DNA from: Seriola aureovittata
Lineage: Eukaryota > Chordata > Actinopteri > Carangiformes > Carangidae
NCBI RefSeq assembly: GCF_021018895.1
Contig: NC_079375.1
Coordinates: 18,821,992-18,885,991 of the forward strand
Reading direction: 5' to 3'
DNA: 64,000 bases
The notes beneath the pieces were generated by a model. The model was not told the origin of the DNA. It searched no databases and worked only from the letters and a program-made list of their open reading frames with translations. The position numbers and the translations under genes are program-made. This document shows, one piece after another, positions 13,182-50,587 of this stretch; position 1 is the stretch's first letter, and each line of letters starts with the position of its first letter.

Positions 13182-16100
13182 AGAAGAGTGAGGCAGAGAG
13201 TTGCCTTCATTTAAACTGTTCTGCACTGAGGCTTTTCAATTTGATTATGAGGCTCCATTTCATAGAGCCTGGATGCTGCGTGCCATTCAGAATGAAATTG
13301 AGCCGTTGGTCGACTGGCCGGGCAGCCTCCCCGTGTCTCCTCGGCGGGGGCATCAGAGGACAACAAGGGCAACGCTGGCCCACGGTGCCCTTGCACTGTT
13401 TAGTCGGGTTGCAGGGGAAATGTGAAAAGAGACGGGAGCTTGGCTGGATAAGTGGGTGAGAGTATGGAAGTGATTGAGTGGTTTGAGGTTTTGGAACAGG
13501 ATGTGAGAACTCCTGCTGTAAAGTGTGTGAAGGACTCTTCAGTCTTACACAGGAAAAAGTCAGACACGCGTCCCTCGATATTCTCTCTCTTTATTTTGTG
13601 TCTATTTTGTGTAGTAGTGTTCAGAAACATAATGCGTCAGTGTTCACACAAACTGACTGACGGAACATTTGCCCATATTTGGGTCGGTCCTGACCTGGTT
13701 CAGTGACGAATGATCACCAGAAACAGGTAACTAAAGCTGAGGATGTAACAGCAGCCCTGCACCCTCGGTTTCCATCATCAATCCTGTTCATTTACGTTAT
13801 TGGAGCAACACTTCCCAGGGTGTTCTCCTTTTACATCTCAGGCTCCTACTTTGTCCCATGGTGTCACAACATAGCTATATTACTCTGATTTATGGCCATG
13901 TAATTGGTCACTGGAAACCAAACTAGGGGAATACATTTTGTGTCTCATTATTCAGATTTTAGGCTCAAACATTTTAGTGGCTTCTGGTTTTAATATTTAA
14001 GAGAGGAGCCCTAAGCCAGATTACGATTACATGGGTTCAGTGAGAGCCTCGACTTTGCATCAGGGTGGATTTATGCTTAACTGAGGCCTGTCAGTCATCT
14101 GTTGTACAGTCACACTTGCTCAGAGGTCAGAGGTCATGCCGATCTGATGAATCCACATCTTGACTGTATCATGAGACAAAATGTAAATGATGTGAAATTT
14201 ACAAATTAGACATAAAATGGTACAACTGCACTCAAAAAAGTGAGGGATAGGTGAGTCAGAGAGGCCACGTCTGGCACTAGAACATCTTATAAACAAAGAG
14301 AAACGGTTGAACACAGCTCAGTCTGACAATGATCTTGGGATATAACTACAGTACACAGTTTGTGAGAGACCGGTCACACACGATGGCTTTAACTTTAATT
14401 CTAGGGTTGGTGGTTCGGTTTTGAGCAGGGTGCTGCACCCCAAATTGCTCCTGATGTCTGTGTGTGGTAAGACAACAGTAGGACAAACAGTAAAAATACA
14501 CTTATACTCTTGCACAAAACAGTATAAGCAACATTTTCTACAAACATGCACAACCTTTGTTTGAGGTAGTTGTCTTGATTGTTTCTCAGATATTATAGTC
14601 CAGGAGCCATATTTGCATATCAAGCATCTCAGAACCACTCTGAAAGTTTGACTGAGACTAAAAATACTACAGTTTTTTTACTTCCTACACAAAAGCAGGA
14701 AATTCTCTTTTGAGAATGAATGACATCATGTTGTGACACTCAGATCCAAAGGAATAATCATATTTTGTAGTTACTCAGTACCAGTTCGCTGTGGATTCAA
14801 CACATTCAAAAGACTGACTGGCAGCTCGACTGTAGATCTTTATACAGGAAATAAGCATAGATACTTTAGAAACATTCACCAAAACTTATTGAAGTATCCG
14901 ACTAAAATAATCTACGCAGATGATTTCAGTCCAACAATATTTCAACACTATCTTATGCTGCTCAGCTTGTACGTGTTTTGGCTACAATAACAATATTTTT
15001 TCTGGATAATTTTGCTGTTATTGGACTTCTGTCATAGTCTGTGCACATCTGTGCTTCATGTTCAGTCATATTTTGATGCTGATATTGAGTTTTCATGATT
15101 GTGAGCTGTTCCTGGTGCTGGGAAAATCCAAGATATCTATAATTTACATTGAAACTTTTTTAATTTTGTGTGACAGTGAAATAACAATGTAGCAAAAATA
15201 CTTATGTAGTGAAATATACATGTAGTGACTGATTCTCGTTGCATCTCTTGCTCTTACTGCAGTAAGTAATAAATTGAAATAGTTCACGTTTTGCACAATG
15301 TACAAAATGAGTCAAAAGACACTGAGTGTCTTTAAGGAACTTGCTGGTATCTTAATTGTTGAACTTAGATCAAATTTTCGAAATTCAGCACTTTTTGTTC
15401 TGTTTTTATCCTCTTATAGAGAACAGAATCTGGACAACTATTGCCATATCAGTATCTTTTTCTGCAGTATTTCCTGTCATTCAAACCAAAAGTTCACTCA
15501 CTACACGTCTTCAAAAGTGTAGAAGGGTCCTAATGGCACAGATTAAAAAGCAATTTAATACAGAAAAGGGGATTAGAAACACTATGGGCTGCACTAATCC
15601 CTAACCTTTAGTCCTGTTCTCATGGAGCCACAATATGCGCAAGACGATAGCATCACAGGACCGGAGTTAGTAAATTTCCATTAGGGCCGCCCTTCTTTAT
15701 TCCCACCAGCACATTTAAAGGCATTAGGCATGCTTTGTCAAGGCTAATAAAAAGGGCCAGCGGTGCTATCACACACCCCCGACTTGTTTCGGAAAAAGCA
15801 CTGTTCCATGTGAAGTTTTCATAACCCATTATGATAATCTACCCGAGTCTCTGAAGGGCAGGGGATAGACAGGCAGATAGATGCTTCTGGGGTGACTGCT
15901 CTACAGCGTCTGCATGGATAGAACATTTTCTGTCTGTGTAACTGGGACAGAAACTCACTCCTATCTGCCGGGAAGAGCAGAAACGATAGACGGCTGAATG
16001 TAAGAAGAGAAGAGCGGCCACGGCATCAGGTTGGAAAACAAACATGCAGGTGATTTAAGTAAAAGAAGTTTAAGTATTCTCCCATACATCATTCAAAATT

Positions 16101-17103
16101 GGAAATTATATACAAAGAGTACAATTTATTGGTTGAACGTTGTATTTTTATGCCAATGTGTTGCCAGTGTGTATGTGTTCTTCAACTTGCCCCGAAGGTG
16201 CCCTTATACCCTCAAGAAGATTTACAGTGTACAGTATCCTTTGAGTTTCAAGACAAATGGTTTCCCTTGTTTTTACTCTTAAAATAGTTGTAATCTCACA
16301 TTTGGTCTCGGTGGCACGCCTGATTTGAGAAGTTTCATGTTTTCTTCCTCTCTGCGCTCGTTTGGGAAACTCGTGGCTCGTCTCTGCAGGGGAAGAGTGT
16401 TTCTCTGACGGAAAACAGGGTCATGCCGAACATTAATCATTCATATCTAAATTTGTGCAGCGCAAAGATTCAATTTTCTGCACTTTGTAGGGTCCACTAT
16501 TGGTTATATGGTTTTATTTATACATCACAGCCCATTTATTATTTATTTGTTTTTGAGCCATCTAGGTTTGATGCCACTTTCTTGAAGGAAAACCTGGTAC
16601 ACACGAAACATAGTGTCCAATAAGGGAAGAACACAAAGGGAGTTCTTGAAAGTCCTAGTTTAACTGTAAAACGGTCTTTTTGTTTAAACACTTAATAACA
16701 CAGATACAAACAATTCTTAATGAGCAACCACCTCTCTGTCACCAGCTCTCAGTATATGTTGCTCAGGAAAACAGACCTTGAGTATTTGGGACCTTCAGAG
16801 AAGAACTGTTGATATTTGTGGGTTCATATTGTACGTTGGCCACATGTCCTGCTGAGCACTAAATCTGTCTGCTTTTATAACCAAAATTGTTTTGCAAGAT
16901 CCTTCCCTCTCTTTGCCCTCTCCAGAGCCACACAGATATAACTCCCACATCAATGCTCTATTTAAAGTACACTTGTGTGTGTGTCTCTTCAACCTACTGT
17001 CAGTTTTTTTTTGTTGTTTTTACACCCTTTTTGTTGTGATAGTATTGTATTTATCACTATCCTTCCTGTTAACAGGCCACTACCGAGCAGAAGAAGCTGA
17101 GCC

Positions 17104-17157
17104 ATGCTGGATCCAAGCCCTCCCTCTCCGAGAGCAGTGGCCGACTCCCTCAGATAG
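17104..17157 (+). other. Upstream ORF (17 codons plus stop) just before the kcnn1 start
   Basis: ATG at 17104 has a purine at -3 (GCC ATG C). It opens a frame, offset from the main one, that ends with TAG at 17155-17157, two bases before the kcnn1 ATG at 17160. If the 17076 exon is used as 5' leader, scanning ribosomes would meet this uORF first and terminate next to the main start. Whether it is translated is inference. Confidence 0.5.
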
Positions 17158-17159
17158 CC

Positions 17160-42093
<24,934 letters not shown>

Positions 42094-43857
42094 CCTTGAC
42101 AAATCCTCCGCAATCACATTTGAGCCCCACCTTTCCCAGCCCACCTCATCACCTCATTCTTTCCCATCCAAAGCCGTCCCTGTAACCGCTGGAGAGTCCA
42201 TGTCTGGACTAATAAAGAACCCATATCTTGACCTCTGACCTGATCCTCGCCCATACACTCTCCCTCCCACCCATCTCTTCTCTCCTTCCTCCACCCATCA
42301 TCAAATCCAAAAACCAATTCCTCTGTGACTGAGCCTCTCAGCACAGGACTGGATCAGAGCTACTCCAAAAGAACAAAGAAAGGCAAATGAAGACTTAAAT
42401 CAAGTAAAAACACAAATGCATCCAAAAACAGAAAAAGACAAAAAAAAAATTAAAAAATGACTGAAAAACCGAGATAAAGTAGAGATATGGTTTATGTTTT
42501 AGCCATTGTATGGCTGTTCAAGTTAGCTTTTTTGTAAAAGCCCTTGTATAGTTAAAAAATGACTGAGTTCAGGGTCGCTGGGGTGAGAGCTGGCTATCAC
42601 ACCGGAGAGTCCTTAACCACAAGGGGGGAAGTTGGTCTGTGGAGCTGAGGGTCTCGGCTCACCTGCTGGCCCTCAGAGGCCATGGAGGACATCCGTCCAC
42701 CCATCCGTCCGTCTATCTGTTTGTCCGGTGAGGAGAGCAAGACAAACCATTGGATTTCCCTTTCAAAAGACTAGTGTCATGGATTCTTTCCCATAGGTTA
42801 GGGTGAAAGCTTTAGGAGAGGCTGTGAAAGCTCTGACTTCAGGTCAGTGTTTGAAAATGCACTTAAGCGGGATGGGAAACTGTCACACAAAAGAAGAGCA
42901 AAGGGGATGCATATGGCATTACTACTGGGTAGGAAAAATTTACACAATTGCCAACTTCAAGGTTTCAGCTTCCTTGTTCTTACCAAGGGAAAAATGAGAG
43001 CGACTATCTTTTTTAGTTACATATTGACATGTGATTTTTCAGTGCCTGAATGTATAAATAGTAGAGGGTTATTTAATTACTAATTTCAGAGCTTTTTTAC
43101 GATGTTAACAGTCTGAATACAGCATTGCATTCCTTTTTCAGATACATTCCTCTCCAAAAATTTAAAGAAAATGTCTTAATGTAATGCATAACATTGCCTC
43201 CATTACACAGCAACTCTAAATGTTTTGAAAACTTTTTTTTTTCTCTTTCTACTAACACCGTGAGAAACGTAAAATGTTGAGAGAGTAAGCGAAAGTGAGA
43301 CAGAATATTTGTCAGTGTGTTTGTCAGAGAACGAGTTCACTTTTAGCTCAATGCTGCACACTCATACACACAACAATGAAATATGTAGTAGTCTACCTTT
43401 CTCACCACCACCAATTAGAGCTTCCTGTGGTCTTCAGATAATGGCAAGGCTTGAGGTCTGCTGGTATATACGGCCACACAGGCACACATCACTGGTTGAA
43501 AGAAACTGACCCTGCCCCTTTGCATGGTTGAAATGACAATGGAACACAATCTTCCTCGGATGGCTTGATGATTTTCTTGATTTTGATTTTATTATGTTTA
43601 CTTTTGTTTGTTTGTTGCCTTTCTTTCTTTTGTTCTTTTTTACTAAAATTTCTTCTTCTTTTTTTTAAACTAGGATACCTAGAGTTTTTAGAGTTGCAGA
43701 ACCTAGAGAGTTGCGGTAATGTGATTCTGTAATGCATTCCCTGTTTAAAATATGAGGTGAAGAAAATCGATATTACAGTAGAATCCTGGAAGGATACAAA
43801 TAAAAGTGCTGAAGAAACTTTGATGGTTACAGGACAGTGAATTGTTCCCTCAGCAAG
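42094..43857 (+). other. kcnn1 3' UTR and downstream sequence
   Basis: No coding potential is seen. An AATAAA at 42211-42216 could serve as an early polyadenylation signal. The AT-rich stretch around 42470-42560 still has the look of a long conserved 3' UTR, and further AATAAA-like words occur near 43797. The true transcript end cannot be fixed from sequence alone. Confidence 0.5.
42211..42216 (+). terminator. Possible early polyadenylation signal of kcnn1
   Basis: AATAAA 118 bases after the stop codon. There is no strong downstream GT-rich element, so a longer 3' UTR is equally possible. Confidence 0.35.
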
Positions 43858-44798
43858 TTTAAAGGAATAGTTTGACATTTTTGGGACTTCTGCCCATTTA
43901 CTTTCTTTCTGAGTGTTATATGAGAAGATTAACAGTGTTGTGCACGAACATGCTAAATGTTTTTGGAGAAAGCATCAGAAGGTAGTGGTAATGCACCTAA
44001 AAGCAGTTTGGCAATCACCAAAAACATCAGAAGAAGAATTGTGTTTTACGGTGGCACCAATGGATTTATACTGGTGCTGCTGAAGCCAGTATATGTTTTA
44101 CCACATTAACAAAGTGTCATAAAGCAGGACAACTCAAAACAGATCAGTTTACAAATGTAATTTAGCTCTATATACATTTTTACATTATGCAGAAAGTGAA
44201 AAAAAGTGGTGCAGTAAAGGTATACTGTAGATGCAATGGAAATATGTGTTGAGTTGTCCTGCTTTATGACACATTCTGTAAGTGGTTAAACATACACACT
44301 TTGTTTTTCTTATCTTGTAACGTTCATTTGAATCTGTGTGAACTGAACTTTGAGCGAGCTCCTGTGAAGTGTGAACTTGCACAACACTTAAGATGGATAT
44401 CACTGTCATATCTGTAAGGTAAATATGAAGCTACTGTACACAGCCGGTTAGCTTATCTTAGCATACAGACTGGAAACAGGGAAACGGCTAGCCTGGCTCT
44501 GTCCAAAATTAACACACTATATATTGTTTGTTTAATCCATACAAAAACTGAAATGTAAATAATGCAGTCACTTCATGGTGACAATACCGTGGGAAATAGC
44601 CCCCCCATAAAACCACAACTTCTCCATACCATACAGTTTTTGTACGGATTAAAGAAACATAGTCATGAAGAGTCTGTAGTGAGTTTTTTTGTCTTTATGC
44701 TAAGCTAAGCTAGCTGGCTACTAGCATTGGCTTCATATTTACTGTATACATGCGAGAGTGACGTCACGCTCCTCAAAATATCAAACCATTCCTTGAAA
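43858..44798. mobile_element. Non-autonomous element with long terminal inverted repeats, split by an insertion
   Basis: The left end TTTAAAGGAATAGTTTGACAT (43858 on) is inverted at the right end (ATCAAACCATTCCTTGAAA, to 44798). Deeper in, GTAAATATGAAGC (44420 region) is inverted as GCTTCATATTTACTG (44730 region), and GGTTAGCTTATC as AGCTAAGCTAG. The left inverted repeat is interrupted at 43930-44389 by another element; the right one has a deletion. No ORF of note, so it is a MITE/foldback-like element of a family common in teleosts (memory). Confidence 0.7.
43930..44389. mobile_element. 460-bp element nested in the left inverted repeat of the host element
   Basis: Its ends carry GTGTTGTGCA (43935-43944) and its inverse TGCACAACAC (44378-44387). 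It is flanked by AAGAT at 43925-43929 and 44390-44394, a probable target duplication; a TTAA-based reading of the ends is also possible. Inside are 24-bp perfect inverted arms at 44114-44137 and 44249-44272. There is no coding capacity. Confidence 0.6.
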
Positions 44799-47059
44799 AT
44801 TACAATATCAGGCCGATATTAGGCGTCTTTCTAAATAGCACTCAAACACATTCACTGTGACAAGGGAGAAAGTAGAAAATTTAAAATGACAAAGGCATGG
44901 AGTATGATGCATCATAGAATTCTAATGAGTAGAAAATTTCTGATCTGAAAAGAAATAATTAGGTTTTTTAAAGTGTTTTTTCAAAAGCACATATGAAAGC
45001 AGATCAGGAAGTCAGCGGGTTAGCGGGCTAGCATGCTGTCCTAAAGTAGTTTGAATGGTAGATCGTCTCAAAAGGATGTTAGTGCTAAAAATCCTCATCA
45101 TTTATGGCCCCTTAAGCTAACACACGAAAAGGAGCATTATTATTTCTTGGATCTTAATTATTTACGAGCTGCTTTGGGCTGAGCCGGGTCAAATCCTGTG
45201 AGACAGAGAGCGAGCCCACTCTCACACAGGTTCTGGACTGGCCAGAGAGCACTTCATTTAAGAACATACCGAGTTTGCTACAAGTGGAACTTAATCAAGC
45301 ATGAATATTAGCTTTTTTCCTTTCAACTTGAGTTGATGAAGCATGACTCTTTACTGCCCCCACCTCTCGCCACTTCTCGTACAGTGCTACACTCCACTCC
45401 TTCAGTATGAGGGGATCTATCATGCCATTACAGTCTCTGTTTCAATCAGTGTCATCCAATGAGTCAGGATGGCTAATGGAAGACTATCTGCTTGATTACG
45501 ACCTCACCTGCCTGTTCGTATCTAAGGTTTCCACCTCTTCATTACATCAGAGCTTTAGCCTCGCATTTGTCATCTGTCATCATTAAGAACATCAGTCCCC
45601 GCACACAAAGAGGCTTCCCAATGGCCTGCAGCAAAGACCTTTGATTGGTTCAAATGAAAAAAAAAAAAAAAAACAGAGAAAGAAAGGAGGAAGCAGGGAA
45701 ACCCCCAGGTCATGTTCCATGTTGCACTCAGGGTGTACTATTCAGTTACACCAGGAAGGATCACAGATGCTGGAGTGTCTTCCCCAGAGAGAGGTAATGG
45801 TGCTGGTGTTAAGGACTTCATCCTTCATCAGGCAGCAGGAAAGAGTAGACTAAAAAAAGAGACAGATGAGAGCCATAGCTCATTTACTGACAGACGTCTG
45901 TTTTGCCTCAGGGGGGTTGTGAACAGCCAGAGTGGGTGTCCTGTAAATATGACCTCATTGTAGATGTCGCCACGTAAACGGGACAAATGGTGAACTGCAG
46001 GGGTGAAGGTAGCTGGGTGCAATGCACAGCATGTTCAGGTATGCAGTAGATGTACTAGACAGGATATGAAGGGTTTGAAATTCTAGCATTTCTATCGATT
46101 TCACTGTTTTTATTTTTCTTCTTCTGCTGTTGGAGGTATGATCAGGGTCTATTATTTTTTATCCAGTTGTAAAAGTTTGTTTTCTTCAGTCCTTATCCTG
46201 TCATTAACAAAGACCTGCCAAAACACCATTCCAATATTTAATAGTGACCCAATTTTCTCCACTAGAAAATATATTAAAAAAAATACACAGTATTTTGTAG
46301 TGAAGTGAGGGACATTCATGATGTTATTCTGATGATGGTAGATAGGTGATAAACACATCCCAGAGTCTTTTATTATCCAGAAAAAGTAGGCTTTCCTCAT
46401 AGAGCAGGCATCAGAACACACTTCTACTGAACAATAACAGAGTGAAAAACCCCAAAAAGTGAAGAAATGTAACCCAATCATTGTTCTGTGTACACTGCCA
46501 CATGATGCATAATGTACGTAGTAGCACTGGAATAAATCAACTTTTAATGGATGGCAAATGGGTTTAACATATTCTCTGTATACTGTTCGCTGTTCCTTCA
46601 TTTTGCAGGTGAACTTTTGTCCTAGCAAGGAGAGACACCAAGGTGAAATCATTAAAGACTATCTTCAGCTATGATCATCACTCTTCTTCTTCTTCTTCTT
46701 TCTTTTGGCAGCTGTAGACAATTTGAAATAATTTCTCATGTTTTATTTTCCATTAAATCAACAAAATTACAATCTAAACTCCTACCATGCGTGTCGACCC
46801 AATCTGAAGCTTTTTCACACAACGTCCACTCGAAGGAAAAGAGAAATGGCGGCAGTCTAAAGCCAATTGTGACTCTTAAAAAGGTGGGTTGGCACACGTG
46901 TTGACAGATACAGACATAACACGTCTCTTCCTGTAAAGGAGGTGAGGCAGGAATGTCCTAAAACGTGATTACAGGAGGATGTATTGATGTCCACATAAAC
47001 ACCGCTCCAGAGGACACACAGCTGCTGGGGCGCTGTTCCAAGGTGAACTATGGGCTGTA

Positions 47060-47068
47060 CACACACAC

Positions 47069-47148
<80 letters not shown>
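47060..47148. repeat. Long (CA)n microsatellite
   Basis: About 44 CA units with one AA slip, in the kcnn1-marveld2 intergenic region. Confidence 0.97.
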
Positions 47149-47149
<1 letters not shown>

Positions 47150-48722
47150 CCATTAATGGTCAAATAACAAGCTACTATTCATGTCCACAAGCACAAACAA
47201 GGCTCAGCCTGGTTAATTACAGCCAAACCAGGAGGGACTTGGCAGCAGACCGATATCCCGCAAGAGTGGCAGAGTCAGTCACCCTGTAGTTGTTGCTACA
47301 CAACCCCAAAGACATGCAGCAGTGGAAACACAGGGCACAGCTCCTCTGCTGCTCCTCACTCCCATGGGTGCAGGATCATTCAAATTAAATATTGTTTTTA
47401 TCCTGTACTATGATAAAGATCACCTGTGATTTCGAACATACACTAACGGATCAAAATCTTGTTGCATAGTTCAAGAAAGCAAAAGGGGAAAAAAAAGGGA
47501 AAACAGCACCAAGATTAGTTACAGATACCCAGTTAAAATAATGTGCTGAGCAGGTAAGCCTTCCATTATTCCCTCTGTAACAATGTCAGTCTCTTAATGA
47601 GCACAGTTCATTCATCCAGCTACAACTTACTCTTGTGTTTAAGCGAAAAAGGCAAGCAAAGAAAAGAGGCATCAAATTACCAGGGATCTCCCGTAGAGGG
47701 TACTCAAGATCAGCCCATGGTGAGAAAAGAGACAAGAGAAGGAAGCAGGTTGCCATGAGGACTGAAGATGACCCTCAGACTGGGGAAGGACAGGGGGAGG
47801 GATCAGCTTGCAGGGTGTTGAGGATCATGTCCCCAGTGTACAAAGGTTCTTCGGGGACAGCTTGCGGCAGGCAGGGGAAGTCATTTATTGAATTTATTAC
47901 AGGCCCCACTTTTCTCCCTGTCTGCCCTGGGAGCTAATAGCTAGCAGCTGCATTATGCTTAATGCCCTCCCTATCACTTTCAGCTGACGTGGTTTCGCAT
48001 ACACTTTGGGAAATCAGAGAGAATAGGAGTATTGATCTCGATTTTTGGCCTTTTTTTTTTATGCACGGTGCTGTAGTGGTCGTGGGCGTGAAGGGCCTTT
48101 TCATTCCATCAAATGTTTTTTTGAGTGTCATTTATTACTGCATCCATCATTTCTCTCTTTCTATTTCTATCTTTCTATCCCTGTCTATCTGTGTCTCTTC
48201 CTCTGCTGTCCATTTCTCTCTCTGAGAGATCTGAGGCCGAGTGAACTGATACAAATGAGGTTGTCTGTTGGAGGCTGCCGTAGCTTCCCTGCTTCATTTA
48301 GCTACAGAGGAATAAAAAAAAAAAGAAGCCCTTTACGGAGCCCTCAAGCCATGTGTCAGGACGTCAAGCATGAAAGTGTGTGTATGTGTGCACTCCCATT
48401 CACACACATGACGTATACATGTGTCCTCCACTTGACAGAATAATTTCAGGCAGGGCGAGAAATTCAGATGTATGATGACATCAAGTACAGTTTTTTTTAT
48501 CAGTTATACAGATTAACTTTCTCTATACAGACATTGATACCTGAGCTGAAGAATTGTGTCACTCATCAATGTCTCGTCTGTTGATGATCAACTACATCTC
48601 CATTTTATGGGACACTCAAAGTCAGGTTATTGATTGATGTGAGTGTCACCTTTGAAAGGTATTTATAGGCTCTCTTGCCATAACACCGCATACGGTGTTA
48701 TCAAAAATAAAACAGTGCAATT

Positions 48723-48815
48723 GCTAAACTAAGCGTTAGCCTCATATTTACCCTTCAGACATGAGAGTGGTATCAGCCTTCTCATATAACCCTCAAGAGA
48801 GTAAACAAACGTCTA
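48723..48815. repeat. Fragment of the same long-inverted-repeat family, opposite orientation to the left end at 43858
   Basis: CTCATATTTACCCTTCAGAC and ATGAGAGTGGTATCAGCC through CTCATATAACCCTCAAGAGAG are the reverse complement of the split left arm at 43905-43929 plus 44395-44425. This copy is uninterrupted and so shows the empty site. Confidence 0.65.
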
Positions 48816-49730
48816 ACTATCAATTTAATATTTGCATTACGCACACATGCTGTCCCATGTCTCATATGACAATAGGCCTGTATTTGATAACAAGTGTACA
48901 AACAATATTTTAATCAGATATTTTAAATGAATTTAAACATTCAATTCATTATTTAATTCAAAAACTCAACTTGTTACGTTGAACAGCGAGACCTGTATAC
49001 ATGCTCATTTATGTAACTGTTTTACGTGCAGCATTAGGCTTTTGCTTTATATATACACGGTATATGTCCCTTTACATGACTTTTGCATTGTTCCACATAT
49101 TATGTGCAGCTGAGCAGGCACCTGTGCTGGCAGTAGGGGACATGCACGGCAGCACCAGATGAGGAAGCCCCGGGCCAAGGCCACTTGTGGGACTCACTAC
49201 TCACTTGAGAGAGTGGGTTGCATTATGTGTTTACCGTACTGAATTGGCTATGAGTACTGCAGAGTGTGTGTGTGTGGGAGTGGAAAGAAAAGGGTGGGGG
49301 TGAGGGTGATGGTAATGGTGGTGGGGCACTACATGTCCTTGCCCTGAGCTTTCTCTACATGAAAATCAGCGCTGCTCTGGAAGTATCGCTGGCACAGAGT
49401 GACGTCACATTATACGGCAGGAACAATTCCTGGAGTCAGATGTGGAGGGTTAAATCTGAGCTCAGGTGTCACCGCCGAGGGGAAAGTGCTGCAGTAAGAC
49501 TGGGTCTGCTCCCTGGAGACATTATAATATCTCAATATTAGAATGTGTTATATTCATTCAGTTTCTTTTTTATGCTATTCTTCTCACATAACTGAAGACG
49601 CATGGTAAAAACATACAAGGGCGCAGATTTTAGTTGATGTTCACAGGAATCAAAACAATGCAAAAGAGAAAAGGTACAGAAAGTGGGAAAGAGAAAGACC
49701 ATGAATGGGATAAAGAGACACACCGAACTC

Positions 49731-49731
<1 letters not shown>

Positions 49732-49778
<47 letters not shown>
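49732..49778. repeat. (GA)n microsatellite
   Basis: About 23 GA units; the purine strand could form triplex (H-DNA). Confidence 0.95.
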
Positions 49779-49780
<2 letters not shown>

Positions 49781-50379
49781 GGCCATGAGCTGTCAATGAG
49801 AAGCACAGGAGCTTGCTGCCCTCTAGTGCCAAACACTCCAGCTCCCTCTGTGTCTATGAAACAATATGACACAGCTGAGATGAGAATGAATTATTCATAA
49901 ATGACGTGATGATAAAGCAGTATTTCACAGATCGGAGATATGAGATGTAATTGATCATGTAGAGCTGATATCAAACACATGCTTGTCTCTAAAAATAAGT
50001 GTAATCTCCTGGATGTGTTTGATTGTCTAAAGTGATATCCTTAATACTTTAACTATCGCTAGACAATGCTGGACTGATTAAATGTACACAAGAGTCTCTG
50101 AAGCAGTATTAATGAGTGGCTTATGCACCTTTTACCCATTTCTTATCAATAAAGTTCCAATAATTTGAATCCTAAATGGCCGCCCAGGCCCTTTTAAAGC
50201 ACCTGTTGTGCATCATTTCAGGTTAGCGCAACACCTCCTCCCCTCCGTTTTATGAATGTCAACAGTTTCACCTCTCTCTCTCTGTCTCGCCCCCACAGAT
50301 TAACCTAGTAGTGCCAGTCAGCGGCAGCACAGGGGCGGTTCAGGTTTAATGTTTAAGCTCTAACTCCCCCCTCTCCACA

Positions 50380-50587
50380 CACACACTGGCCAATCGCCCT
50401 GCATGTTTGCAAGTGAGCGCCCAGCACCAGGAGTGAGTCACCTGAGAGACTGAGGAGGGTGAGCTGAGTGGGCCTGGTGGACACAGCGGCCATTTTACAG
50501 TAGGTGTCAGTTCCTGTTGTCTTAAAAACAATCACTGAAAGTCCTGTGAGAAACTGACATCCACCTGGAAAAGCCGAGATCAAACAG
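50380..50587 (+). promoter_or_regulatory. Putative marveld2 promoter and non-coding first exon
   Basis: A CCAAT box lies at 50390-50394 and an AP-1-like TGAGTCA at 50434-50440. CACCTG E-boxes lie at 50439-50444 and 50562-50567. The block is more GC-rich than its surroundings and ends with ATCAAACAG followed by donor GTAAGG at 50588. The layout fits a TATA-less promoter with a 5' UTR exon spliced to the coding exon near 52111. The transcription start is inferred, not seen. Confidence 0.45.

Larger units (their letters stand above)
7761..17075. other. Non-coding DNA upstream of the first kcnn1 coding exon
   Basis: No coding exon is supported. It holds microsatellites at 11837-11878, 12934-12962, 13004-13026 and 13155-13181, and candidate conserved blocks at about 13190-13430 and 15620-15800. 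Because the exon at 17076 has a splice acceptor, at least one further exon must lie upstream, here or outside the window. I could not identify it. Confidence 0.5.
44799..50379. other. Intergenic DNA between kcnn1 and marveld2
   Basis: No gene recognised. It contains (CTT)n at about 46680-46705, the long CA tract, the family fragment at 48723, a GA tract, and a 166-codon minus-strand open frame at 46152-46652 that I do not accept as a gene. Confidence 0.6.

Noticed and set aside
13201..13425. 74-codon frame in a GC-rich block
   Set aside because: No similarity recognised and other frames are equally open; treated as a candidate non-coding element instead.
46152..46652. 166-codon open frame on the - strand, the longest without explanation
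   Set aside because: The translation is rich in Cys, Phe, Ile and Tyr with no recognisable domain, the DNA is AT-rich, and no splice or start context supports a gene. It could be transposon debris but I cannot name a family.
48684..48701. Short palindrome AACACCG-CATA-CGGTGTT as a terminator or operator
   Set aside because: A seven-base stem in a vertebrate intergenic region has no expected function and arises by chance.
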